Assembly (NCBI GenBank): GCA_022819945.1
Contig: JAJEGI010000108.1
Location: 1-64,000 of the forward strand
DNA length: 64,000 bases
DNA from: Candidatus Poribacteria bacterium
GTDB lineage: Bacteria; Poribacteria; WGA-4E; WGA-3G
Direction: 5' to 3'
Part shown: piece by piece, positions 26,901 through 36,394 of the stretch
Layout of the letters: each line of letters starts with the position of its first letter
How positions within the stretch are numbered: the first letter of the stretch is position 1
The notes under the pieces: model-generated
Databases searched by the model: none
Told to the model about the DNA's origin: nothing
What the model saw: the letters and a program-made list of their open reading frames with translations, nothing else
Position numbers and translations under genes: made by a program

Positions 26901-27965
26901 ATGGCAGGCACGCAAGCATTCGAGATCGGTTTAATTGGGTTGGGTATCGGGCAGCAGCATCTGCTCAGTTACCAACGCCGAGGTTTATGTGTCGCTGCAA
27001 TATGTGACAAAGACACAACACGCCTTAACGAGGTTGGCAACCAATTTAGCATTGATAAGAGGTACACCCGTATCGCTGACCTGATCGCTGATACCGATGT
27101 TGATGTCGTGGACATAGCGGTACACCCGTGGATACGTTCTCCTATTGTCAAAGCCGCCGCCGAAGCCGGTAAGCACATCCTCTGCCAAAAACCGTTCTCA
27201 ATGTCAATGCAACAAGCCGTTGAAATGGTGGAAATCTGTGAGCAGCACAACGTGCGACTCATGGTGAACCAAAACTCGTGCTTTGTTCCCGGTTTCCTCG
27301 CTATTGAACCCTACATCAACGCTGAACACCTCGGCGAGATCTACCACGTTTCGATAACCTGTAACGGATTTTACACCGAATTCCCTGAACGCCACTTGAT
27401 CCCAGCGACGCAAGTGCACCACGTCGGGCTTGTCTATAAATGGTTCGGCGAATATGAAAGTGTTTACTGTCAAGCACACGGACATCACCGATCAATTGAA
27501 GAAGGAGAAACCGTTTCCGTCGCGCTCTTCAGAAGTCGGAGCGGTGTACAGGGTTTGCTCTCGTGTAACTGGGCATTCCTTGCCAATCCGGGTCGTAACT
27601 TACAGCATCCGCACGAGGAAATCCGAATCCAAGGTACCAAAGGCGCAATCTACGGAAATAGCGATGACATGACGGTTCACCTCACGGAACCGGAGACCCG
27701 TGAGATTAAACCGTCAATAGAGGGAACATGGTTTCCTGATGCATTTGGTAACGTGATGGTGCACTTTTTGGAGTGCTTACAAACAGGCGAAAAACCGATT
27801 ACAGATGGGCGGGGTAATCTACATGTCGTCCAGACGCTTTTCGCTATGTATCAATCTGCCACATCGGGAAAGATGGTTATGCTTGACGATATTTCGTTGG
27901 ATGGAGATTACAATCTGAACCCACGCCCCGTCCATAGCGCGGATGATACAAGTATTTTGCAGTGA
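26901..27965 (+). CDS. Gfo/Idh/MocA family oxidoreductase
   Basis: FEIGLIGLGIGQQHLLSYQRRGLCVAAICDKD, VDIAVHPWIRSPIVKAAAEAGKHILCQKPFSMSMQQAVEMVEICE. Confidence 0.92.
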   Translation: MAGTQAFEIGLIGLGIGQQHLLSYQRRGLCVAAICDKDTTRLNEVGNQFSIDKRYTRIADLIADTDVDVVDIAVHPWIRSPIVKAAAEAGKHILCQKPFSMSMQQAVEMVEICEQHNVRLMVNQNSCFVPGFLAIEPYINAEHLGEIYHVSITCNGFYTEFPERHLIPATQVHHVGLVYKWFGEYESVYCQAHGHHRSIEEGETVSVALFRSRSGVQGLLSCNWAFLANPGRNLQHPHEEIRIQGTKGAIYGNSDDMTVHLTEPETREIKPSIEGTWFPDAFGNVMVHFLECLQTGEKPITDGRGNLHVVQTLFAMYQSATSGKMVMLDDISLDGDYNLNPRPVHSADDTSILQ

Positions 27966-28040
27966 CGGCTCCCCACCTCGTAGATAAATATGGATTAATA
28001 ACACTCAAGAGTGATATAATATCAGATAAAGGAGCTGGAG

Positions 28041-28298
28041 ATGGACTACACAGACATTATTACCATTGAACCCGGTAAACGTGGCGGAAAGCCGTGCATC
28101 CGAGGAATGCGGATCACAGTTTACGATGTTCTCGAATATCTTGCTTCAGGCATGACAGTCACAGAAATTCTTGACGATTTTCCATATTTAACTGAAACAG
28201 ACATCCGGGCATGCTTGGCATACGCGGCGGACAGAGAAAAAGCACAAATGGTTATCTACGCGAATGAAACTCCTATTCGATCAGAACCTGTCGCCTAA
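28041..28298 (+). CDS. DUF433 domain protein (putative antitoxin)
   Basis: ITIEPGKRGGKPCIRGMRITVYDVLEYLASGMTVTEILDDFPYLTETDIRACLAYAADRE is a classic DUF433 sequence. Confidence 0.92.
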   Translation: MDYTDIITIEPGKRGGKPCIRGMRITVYDVLEYLASGMTVTEILDDFPYLTETDIRACLAYAADREKAQMVIYANETPIRSEPVA

Positions 28299-28596
28299 AC
28301 TCGTAAACCAACTGGCAGACCTCTTCCCTAATTCCATTCACGTCCAAGACGCTGGATTAGATACAGCAGAGGATACCGAGGTCTCGGATTACGCCCATGC
28401 CAAAGGGTATCTCGTCGTGTCAAAAGATGCAGACTTCGGTGAGAAAAGTGCTATTCACGAACATTCACCAAAAATAATTTGGCTCAAACGCGGAAATTGC
28501 CCAACGCGTACTGTCGAAGGCATATTGAGAAATCATTACTCAGATATCCAAACCTTTGTAAGAGATGTAAATCAGGGATTACTTGTATTACTATAG
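28264..28596 (+). CDS. DUF5615 PIN-like domain protein (putative toxin)
   Basis: MKLLFDQNLSPKLVNQLADLFPNSIHVQDAGLDTAEDTEVSDYAHAKGYLVVSKDADF; overlaps the DUF433 ORF by 35 nt. Confidence 0.92.
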   Translation: MKLLFDQNLSPKLVNQLADLFPNSIHVQDAGLDTAEDTEVSDYAHAKGYLVVSKDADFGEKSAIHEHSPKIIWLKRGNCPTRTVEGILRNHYSDIQTFVRDVNQGLLVLL

Positions 28597-28654
28597 CCTT
28601 ATCAATTTTTGATGCCCGACTTACTATATAATGTGAGTTTGGTAAATCAATGTG

Positions 28655-28752
28655 CGTCTGTGCTTGTTATTGACGATATTTCACAGGATGGCGACTACAA
28701 TCTGAGCCTTCATCCGGTCTATAGTGCGGACGACACCATTATTTTACACTGA
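28655..28752 (+). pseudogene. Relic 3' tail of a Gfo/Idh-type gene
   Basis: Frame reads NQCASVLVIDDISQDGDYNLSLHPVYSADDTIILH*, matching the tail of 26901-27965 (YQSATSGKMVMLDDISLDGDYNLNPRPVHSADDTSILQ*). Confidence 0.85.
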
Positions 28753-28754
28753 TT

Positions 28755-30570
28755 TCACGATAGTTGCACCATACTGTTAGGTAATATCTGGAATTTGCCC
28801 GATTTTACGAGTTTCTCCAAAAGCGGTTCCATCTTCCGCATAACAGTTTGCCCTGCAGATTTGTAACCGAAAAGTTTAACAGTTTCAGTTATAAGGGGCT
28901 TATCAGGCATACCCCCCTGTGAAGTTAAAACAAATTTCATTGCTTCAACAATTTCCTCTTCACATATCCACTCAATTTTGGGTTCTGTCCGACATTGAGT
29001 TTTTTCAACGCATACCAAATACCATGTTTTGAGACGCCAAAATGAGCAGCACGCTCCTGCTGGGTGGCCTCTGGGAAATCGGCAACGTGTTGCTTGAGGG
29101 CTTGATAATCGATGTTTCGAGGGCCTTGAGGCCCCGGTTTCTTAGAAGTCAATGGGTCTTGAGCATCTAACCACTTATAGATGATGCCTCGAGAGATACC
29201 AAACCGTCGTGAAGCTTCGGCTTTACTACCGCCATTATCAACGAAGTCAAGGACGCATTTTCGGAAATCTGATGAATAACTCATAAGACTTAGAGGATAC
29301 CATAAACCGCAAAATCTGTCAATTTATTTGCGGGCTTTACTATAACATATCAGCCTCAAAATTTGGACGATTCCATGCATCGTTTAATAAAACCTCTCGT
29401 TCAACAGGGATTGCCTTTGACACCACACTAACACCTTTCAAGGCTTGTGATAAGGTTCCTTGCATCGTAGGGATGCGAATCCCACATACATCAGCGAGAT
29501 CATGAATTGCTTTTTCCAAAGTATCCAATGTATTAATGCATGTTCCAATTAAAGCTTTCGTATCTTCTATGTAGGCAGGTGTTACGATGTCAGGTTTGCA
29601 GCCACGCCAAGGATTTTTAGATATAGGAGTTACAAAAGGCAGTATAGTTGCGAGTTCATTAAGACATTCCTTTGCTGTGTCCCAACAATCCGGTGTAGTT
29701 TCGGTTGGATTGGCAAACATAATCCGTGGCATGTTGCGCTTAACTTTTTCAAAATGATATTGTGTCATTTCGCGAATTCCAAAAAGTGTAAAAGGGGATT
29801 TTTGTATCTGACTGATAGGTTCATGGAGTGCATCGACATAAGCGTTGAGACTCTCTTTACGGAAATCAATTTGATCGAATATCTGATTCTGCCATGTTTT
29901 TTTTGACAATTCTGCAGAAAGCGTTCGTTCAAGTTCTTGCAACACTTCACGCTTATTGGATTTGTGACTATGTAACTCTAAGCAGAAATCACCAAGACCA
30001 ACACTGTCAAGTCGCTCTTTTACGACTTTAAGTGCAGCCATCTTCTCACTGACAAAAAGCACTTTTTTGCCAGCAGCAAGAAGTTCGGCAATGATATTCG
30101 TAATAGTTTGAGACTTGCCAGTTCCCGGTGGCCCCTCAACTACCAAATTACGTCCCCTTTTAACTTCTTCTATGACTGCAATAGGATAACTTTTTGAGGA
30201 GTTCTTCTTTTGTCAAATTGGTCTGTAAAAGACGATCAGTATGGTGCTTCAAGGGTTCAGTATCTGGCAAATTGGGAAGAGGCAAGTCCTCATTAACATC
30301 TTCCTCCTCAAAAAGCAGCCGAATTTCTTCCTTGGAAATCTCTGATGGTTTAAATTGCATGGTCTTTGGGTGCAAAACGAGAATGTCAAAGATTTCTTTC
30401 GGAATTTCGTCAACTACCCGAATAGTTCGCCGTCTACTTGGTCGGTAGTTCAGGAGACGGTTGTTCAATGTCACGTCAAGAAGGCGTTGACGTGATATCC
30501 GCACCGTTTCTTCAATCTTGGACTTGACAGAAGTACTTTTTTCGTTCAAAACATTGTTTTCGCTGTTCAT
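28755..30570 (-). pseudogene. Degraded DUF4011/DUF3320-type superfamily I helicase (COG1112-like), interrupted by deletions and an IS fragment
   Basis: N-terminal RISRQRLLDVTLNNRLLNYRPSRRRTIRVVDEIP (30160-30570); other frame VIEEVKRGRNLVVEGPPGTGKSQTITNIIAELLAAGKKVLFVSEKMAALKVVKERLDSVGL (to 29340); C-terminal EEIVEAMKFVLTSQGGMPDKPLITETVKLFGYKSAGQTVMRKMEPLLEKLVKSGKF (28755-about 28950). Confidence 0.82.
28955..29340 (-). mobile_element. IS630-family transposase N-terminal fragment (HTH only; catalytic half absent)
   Basis: MSYSSDFRKCVLDFVDNGGSKAEASRRFGISRGIIYKWLDAQDPLTSKKPGPQGPRNIDYQALKQHVADFPEATQQERAAHFGVSKHGIWYALKKLNV; outer end tagtaaagcccgc. Confidence 0.82.
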
Positions 30571-30618
30571 AAAGTTAATTCCCCCGTTTGCGTTCAGATA
30601 ACTCTCATGTAAGTATTA

Positions 30619-31806
30619 TTACCAATCGCCTCTCCGGTTATCCCAAAGATGTGCTTTGACGACCTCTTCATTCAGTTCAGTCCCCCACCCCGGACGCGTC
30701 GGTATCTTCATGTAGCCGTCAACAATATCTGGGACATGCGTCGTCAAGTCGTCTTTCCACGGAACATCATCAATATCAATCTCCATGATCCGCACGTTAG
30801 GCAGGACAGCACAGAGACTCGCGCTCATATAGGTAGCGAGGTGACTATAGTAATTATGCGGTGCGACGTTGAGCTGGAAGACATCCGCCAAGTCTCCGAT
30901 CTTCTTTGAAGGCGCGAACCCGTTCCACGGCACATCTATCATGAATACATCGGCAGCACGGCACTCAAAATAGGGTAAATATTCGCGCATGTAATAGAGA
31001 TTCTCACCGGTGCATATCTTCGTCGTCGTGGAATCCTTGATCTGACGGATAGCCTCATGGTCATACATATCAATCTCTAACCACAGCATGTCGAACTGCT
31101 CAAGCACTTTAGCAATACGCATGCACGCCTCCGGTTTAAAATTGAAGTTCAGATCGAGATTGATACCAATATCAGGACCAACTGCCTCTCTAAAGGTGCC
31201 GATTAAGGTTTCAATGTGCCGTAGGAGTTGAGACGTTACGTTTCCGTCAGTGGTGCCAGAACTACCGCCAAAGCCTGGAAAGTAGACAGAAGCCGGATCG
31301 CCAGGGAAAACAATGTTGGTTTTGAGGGCAGTGAACCCCTTTTCGACTACCTCACGTCCCAACGCGGCGATGTCATCCATCGTTTTTAGGGGCGGGACAC
31401 CTATAAGTTCAAAGTTGCGTGCACGCGAACTTCCACAATGCGACCAATAGACGCGCACGTTGTCGCGCGTCGGTCCACCGAATAACTCCACAACCGAGAT
31501 TCCCAACGCCTTCGCCTTAATATCTACCAATGCACACTCAATACCGGCAATCGCTTTGGCAGCAATGCCACCGGGGCTTTGTCGAGAACCGCGAATCATG
31601 TCCCAGAACCGCATCTCATAAGCGCGCGGATCTTTCCCAATCAACAGAGGCGTAAGGTCTTTAATCGTCCCCACTACGCCATTCGGGTTTCTGCCATCGC
31701 TACATTCACCGTACCCAGTGATATCTGCATCGGTTTCCACCTTCGTAAAAATCCAAGGTCGCCACCCCGCGTCCACAACAAAAGTTTCAATGTTCGTTAT
31801 TTTCAT
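30619..31806 (-). CDS. Mandelate racemase/muconate lactonizing enzyme family (enolase superfamily) protein
   Basis: MKITNIETFVVDAGWRPWIFTKVETDADITGYGECSDGRNPNGVVGTI; INLDLNFNFKPEACMRIAKVLEQFDMLWLEID; TKICTGENLYYMREYLPYFE. Confidence 0.92.
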   Translation of the reverse strand: MKITNIETFVVDAGWRPWIFTKVETDADITGYGECSDGRNPNGVVGTIKDLTPLLIGKDPRAYEMRFWDMIRGSRQSPGGIAAKAIAGIECALVDIKAKALGISVVELFGGPTRDNVRVYWSHCGSSRARNFELIGVPPLKTMDDIAALGREVVEKGFTALKTNIVFPGDPASVYFPGFGGSSGTTDGNVTSQLLRHIETLIGTFREAVGPDIGINLDLNFNFKPEACMRIAKVLEQFDMLWLEIDMYDHEAIRQIKDSTTTKICTGENLYYMREYLPYFECRAADVFMIDVPWNGFAPSKKIGDLADVFQLNVAPHNYYSHLATYMSASLCAVLPNVRIMEIDIDDVPWKDDLTTHVPDIVDGYMKIPTRPGWGTELNEEVVKAHLWDNRRGDW

Positions 31807-32819
31807 CGCAATCCTCCTGATAACTTAATAACTTCTTTTTCCCGATCTGATTCAAGGAGCGCATCACAAACACGCATCGTGTTGACGGCAACATCCGACC
31901 ACTGTGCCTCAAGGTTCCCAGATTGCACAATCCGCGAAAACCGCTCAATCATCTTGACTTCCTGAATGCAACCTTCAACAGTGTTTCGCTCGTTTCCATC
32001 CGAACCGTGAACCCAGAACCGGGCAGTATCTTCGGAGGTCGGGACGGTGAAATCATCACAGACAACTGAGGCATGCGTGCCTGCTACCTCAAACCACTTC
32101 CGAAGTCCTGTGTCAAATCCACAATCTAAAGTGGCGATGCGTTCATTGTCAAACCAGAGGATACCAGCAAGGTTGAAATCGACACCGACCTTGTAGCGTG
32201 CCGTCGCGAAAACCTGTGTGGGCATCTGTTCAAATGCCCAGAGGATTGCTCGGACACAATAGTATCCTAAATCGCCGAGGCTCCCACCGGCGAATTCCTT
32301 CATCGCTCGGATATTACCGACGGGGATTGTATCCCAATTGAAAGTGAACGCCGCTGTCACTCGGCGGAGTTTTCCGAGCGTACCATCTGTTAACTTCTGT
32401 TTCATCGCCGCAGTGCGATCATGGTGTACCCACATGACACCGTCCATCAGTTGCACACCGTTTTGACGACACGCGTCTGCCATAGCGATAGCTTCGTCGG
32501 CATTCGCTGCAAGCGGTTTTTCACAGAGAACGTGTTTACCGTGTTCCGCTGCTTTGATTGTCCATTCGGCGTGAAGTGATGGTGGTAAAGGGATATAGAT
32601 GGCATTGAGTGTGTCATCAGCGAGAAGCGCGTCGTAGGTGCCATAGGTCGTAGGGACATTATGCTCTTGCCCCCATGCAGTGGCGCGTTCTTCAGTACGA
32701 CTCGCGACCGCAATTAAGTCAGCGTTCTGAGCGAGATGGATCGCACGAGCGACCTTTGTGGCAATATTTGCTGTGCTGAGAATTCCCCAGCGGACAGGTT
32801 GTTTTGTTTCAGTCTTCAT
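31803..32819 (-). CDS. Gfo/Idh/MocA family oxidoreductase
   Basis: VRWGILSTANIATKVARAIHLAQNADLIAVASRTEERATAWGQEHNVPTTYGTYDALLADDTLNAIYIPLPPSLHAEWTIKAAEHGKHVLCEKPLA; 4-nt overlap with next gene. Confidence 0.94.
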   Translation of the reverse strand: MKTETKQPVRWGILSTANIATKVARAIHLAQNADLIAVASRTEERATAWGQEHNVPTTYGTYDALLADDTLNAIYIPLPPSLHAEWTIKAAEHGKHVLCEKPLAANADEAIAMADACRQNGVQLMDGVMWVHHDRTAAMKQKLTDGTLGKLRRVTAAFTFNWDTIPVGNIRAMKEFAGGSLGDLGYYCVRAILWAFEQMPTQVFATARYKVGVDFNLAGILWFDNERIATLDCGFDTGLRKWFEVAGTHASVVCDDFTVPTSEDTARFWVHGSDGNERNTVEGCIQEVKMIERFSRIVQSGNLEAQWSDVAVNTMRVCDALLESDREKEVIKLSGGLR

Positions 32820-32932
32820 ATTGCTCCGTCTAATGTGAGATGTTTGTTCTTGCCCGTTAGGTTTATCATAATATACCGTGTAACAGAAAATAGGTCAAGT
32901 ATATTAGGTGTCCGGATCGAATCGGTTTTAAC

Positions 32933-32960
32933 TTGATTTTCGGTGCGAAAATGATATAAT
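32933..32960 (+). promoter_or_regulatory. Sigma70-type promoter upstream of first LivK-like gene
   Basis: TTGATT, 16-nt spacer, TATAAT. Confidence 0.6.
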
Positions 32961-33039
32961 TAAAATAGAAAAATAATCACCACTTCGCGTGCTGTCAATA
33001 GACGAAAGCATACATTTCGTATACCATCAAAGGAGTTTT

Positions 33040-34206
33040 ATGAATACTAAAAAATTCACGTTATTCACATCTCTATTCGCGATTATCGCACTAGCTATCG
33101 GATTTTCCGCTTGTGATCGAGTGTCCCAGATTATCGAGCCTGCCGCACCACAGATGACGGAGACCAGCGAAGAAATTTCTGTCGGTGTCGTTTTATCGCT
33201 GACAGGACGGCTCACTGACTCGTTTGGTAGACCGGTCCAGCAAGGTTTAGAATTAGCCCTCGACGAAATCAACAATGCACAATCCGACGGTCCGAAGTTC
33301 AAACTCATCGTTAAGGATGAGCAAGGTACCATAGAAGGGGCGGTTGAAGCCTTCAATCAGCTGATTCACCAAGAAAACGCTTCTATCATTCTCGGACCTC
33401 CTACCTCAAGTCAAACTGAGATGGCTTTTCCGGTAGCACAAGAAAATCAGGTTGTGGCAATTAGCCCGACATCCTCTGCCCGCGGTCTCAGTGCGATCGG
33501 AGATTACGTTTTTCGCGTCGCGCTCACTACAGATATACTTATCCCCAGAGGCATTGAAGTCACACAAACAAAGCTCGGTTATCAACGCGTCGCTACAATG
33601 TATGATGAAACCGATCTCTTCTCCACTGATGGAGACGCGTCCGTGCAAGAAGTCCTCGCTGGGAAGAGAATTGAGGTGATAGCAACTGAAACCTTCAAAG
33701 GTGGGGATACCGACTTTTCTGAACAATTAACCCGCATCCAGGCTCTAAATCCCGATGTTATTTTTGTTTCATGTTTATCGCCGGAAAAGCCTGGGATCCT
33801 CAGGCAAGGGCATGAACTCGGTATATCCGCACCGTTTATCATGCGGACATTGACTGCAGCAGACGTGCAGGCCGCAGGTGCAGCTGCTGAGAGTGCAATA
33901 ACTTTTGTCGGGTGGGGGACTGCTGTCGATACACCGGGGAATAAAGCCTTCGTGGAAAATTATAGTGCCAAATACGGCATAGAACCCATCAACTACGCCG
34001 CGCGTTCGTATGCGACCCTTCATATTTTAGCGGAAGCAATTGCGAATGCACAATCAACCGATGCTGCAGCGATTCGAGACGCGCTTGCAAGTATCAGAGA
34101 TTTAGACACAATTCTCGGTAAATTCTCTTTTGATGCGAATGGAGACGCCGTTTACGACACGAAGGTCCTGATTGTCAAAGATGGCGAACTCGTACGCTTT
34201 GAGTAA
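33040..34206 (+). CDS. ABC transporter substrate-binding lipoprotein, branched-chain amino acid type (Peripla_BP_6), copy 1
   Basis: MNTKKFTLFTSLFAIIALAIGFSACDR lipobox; SVGVVLSLTGRLTDSFGRPVQQGLELALDEIN. Confidence 0.9.
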   Translation: MNTKKFTLFTSLFAIIALAIGFSACDRVSQIIEPAAPQMTETSEEISVGVVLSLTGRLTDSFGRPVQQGLELALDEINNAQSDGPKFKLIVKDEQGTIEGAVEAFNQLIHQENASIILGPPTSSQTEMAFPVAQENQVVAISPTSSARGLSAIGDYVFRVALTTDILIPRGIEVTQTKLGYQRVATMYDETDLFSTDGDASVQEVLAGKRIEVIATETFKGGDTDFSEQLTRIQALNPDVIFVSCLSPEKPGILRQGHELGISAPFIMRTLTAADVQAAGAAAESAITFVGWGTAVDTPGNKAFVENYSAKYGIEPINYAARSYATLHILAEAIANAQSTDAAAIRDALASIRDLDTILGKFSFDANGDAVYDTKVLIVKDGELVRFE

Positions 34207-34300
34207 TCCAAATACATCGAACCAGAAAATACCGCCAAAGTTGAAATCAACACTTACGCCGCGTGTGCGGATAATTACAGACTCTACTATAAGAAGCTTT

Positions 34301-35467
34301 ATGAATACTAAAAAATTTACGTTATTGGCATCTCTATTCGCGATTGTTGTGTTAATTGTTGCATTTTCCGCTTGTGATCGAGTTACCCAAATTGTTCAAC
34401 CTACTACACCTCAGACGATGAAGGCCGGTGAAGAAATTTCTGTCGGTGTCGTTTTATCACTGACAGGACGGCTCACTGACTCGTTTGGCATCCCAACTTC
34501 CCAAGGCTTTGAGTTGGCACTCAGCGAGATTAACGCTGCGCATCCGAGTGGAACAAAACTCAAGTTTATTATTGAAGATGATCAGAGCACTGTAGAAGGC
34601 GCAATCGCGGCATTCAATAAACTCATCCATCAAGAGGGTATATCTATTATTCTGGGACCTGCCACTTCCAGTCAGAGTAGGGAGACTTTTCCAATAGCGC
34701 AAGAAAGTCAGGTTGTCGTGATGAATTCAACATCCGCTGCCCGCGGTCTCAGTGCGCTTGGAGATTACATTTTTCGTGTCTCACTGACGACAGATATACT
34801 TATTCCGAGTGGCGTTGAAGTCACGCAGACAAAACTCGGTTATCAACGGGCTGCTACGATATATGATAAAGCCGATTTTTTCTCCACCGATGGGGACGCG
34901 TCCGTGCAGGAAGTCCTCGCTGCGAGGGGGGTTGAGGTGATAGCGACTGAAACTTTCCAAGGTGGGGATACTGACTTTTCTGAACAATTGACCCGAATCC
35001 ATGCCCTGAATCCCGATATTATTTTTGTTTCATGTTTATCGCCGGAAAAGCCTGGGATCCTCAGGCAAGGGCATGAACTCGGTATATCCGCACCGTTTAT
35101 CGTGCGGACATTGACCGCAGCAGATGTGCGGGCCGCAGGTGCAGCTGCTGAGGGTGCAATAACTTTTGTCGGGTGGGGTGCTGCCCTTGAGACACCAGGA
35201 AATCAGACCTTCGTGCAGAACTATAGTGCCAAATACGGCATGGAACCGATTAATTCTGTTGCGCGTTCGTATGCTGCCCTCCATATTTTAGCAGAGGCCA
35301 TCGCGAATGCACAATCAACCGACGCTGCTTCAATCCGAGACGCTCTGGCAAACATCAAGGATTTTGACACAATTTTCGGTAAGTTCTCTTTTGATGCCAA
35401 CGGGGACGCGGTTTACGACACGAAGATTTTGATTGTCAAGGATGGCGAGTTGGTACCCTTCGAGTAA
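34301..35467 (+). CDS. ABC transporter substrate-binding lipoprotein, branched-chain amino acid type, copy 2 (tandem paralogue)
   Basis: MNTKKFTLLASLFAIVVLIVAFSACDRV; collinear with copy 1 over the full length. Confidence 0.9.
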   Translation: MNTKKFTLLASLFAIVVLIVAFSACDRVTQIVQPTTPQTMKAGEEISVGVVLSLTGRLTDSFGIPTSQGFELALSEINAAHPSGTKLKFIIEDDQSTVEGAIAAFNKLIHQEGISIILGPATSSQSRETFPIAQESQVVVMNSTSAARGLSALGDYIFRVSLTTDILIPSGVEVTQTKLGYQRAATIYDKADFFSTDGDASVQEVLAARGVEVIATETFQGGDTDFSEQLTRIHALNPDIIFVSCLSPEKPGILRQGHELGISAPFIVRTLTAADVRAAGAAAEGAITFVGWGAALETPGNQTFVQNYSAKYGMEPINSVARSYAALHILAEAIANAQSTDAASIRDALANIKDFDTIFGKFSFDANGDAVYDTKILIVKDGELVPFE

Positions 35468-35524
35468 TCCTTGGCTGAATGTATTGAGACGGGCTGCCTT
35501 GACGGGTATTCGAGATACTAAAAG

Positions 35525-36391
35525 GTGGAAGGTTTGGAGAATGTATTAGATCAATTTTACACTAAATCAGAGGTTGCAGAAGCATGTTGGGAGCATTTCA
35601 CACACACGCTCTCGACGCTAAACCGGAATCTCAGCGACCTCTTTTTTCTCGAACCTGCTGCCGGCACCGGTGCGTTTTACAAACGCTTACCATCACAGAG
35701 ACGACTCGGCATCGACCTCGTCCCAAAATGTGACGAGGTGAAACGCCAAGACTTTTTTAACGTCACCGATTTACAATCCGCACCCAGGGATACAGCCATC
35801 ATCGGCAATCCACCCTTCGGTAAACGCGGAAAGTTAGCGATCGCCTTCTTCAATCACGCAGCCCATTTAGCGGACATCGTCGCGTTCATTTTACCCGTCA
35901 ATTTCCGAAAATTTACCACCCATAAGCGGCTTGATCCGAGCATGCGTTTTATCAGTAAATTATTTCTCCCAAGAGATGCTTTTCACCTTAACACAGGGAA
36001 ATCTTACTCGGTAAATACAGAATTTCAGATATGGACCCGTTTGGCAAGCATCCATCAAGATATGCGGCAATATAAACCCTTACCTATTGAACATAAAGAT
36101 TTTCAGATGTGGCAGTATAATAATACGAAGGATGCCTTGAAAGTCTTTCAAAACTGTTTTGATTTTGCTGTACCGTGTCAAGGCTGGCAGGATTATTCGC
36201 GTAGAGAGACAGATGAGAAGCAGTGTGAAAAGCGTAAGCAGTGGATACTTTTAAAAGCGAAAAATCCTACCGTCTTAGCACGTTTGATGGCGCTTGATTA
36301 TGAACACTTAGCACAGGAGTGTGCCACAGCCGTCCCCGGTTTTCGGAAGGGTGACCTTGTGAAAGTGTATACAGAACACTATGGAAAATAG
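35525..36391 (+). CDS. Orphan N6-adenine-type DNA methyltransferase-like protein
   Basis: DQFYTKSEVAEACWEHF, LEPAAGTGAFYKRLP (SAM motif), IIGNPPFGKRGKLAIAFFNHA (NPPF), VAFILPVNFRK. Confidence 0.82.
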   Translation: MEGLENVLDQFYTKSEVAEACWEHFTHTLSTLNRNLSDLFFLEPAAGTGAFYKRLPSQRRLGIDLVPKCDEVKRQDFFNVTDLQSAPRDTAIIGNPPFGKRGKLAIAFFNHAAHLADIVAFILPVNFRKFTTHKRLDPSMRFISKLFLPRDAFHLNTGKSYSVNTEFQIWTRLASIHQDMRQYKPLPIEHKDFQMWQYNNTKDALKVFQNCFDFAVPCQGWQDYSRRETDEKQCEKRKQWILLKAKNPTVLARLMALDYEHLAQECATAVPGFRKGDLVKVYTEHYGK

Positions 36392-36394
36392 AGT

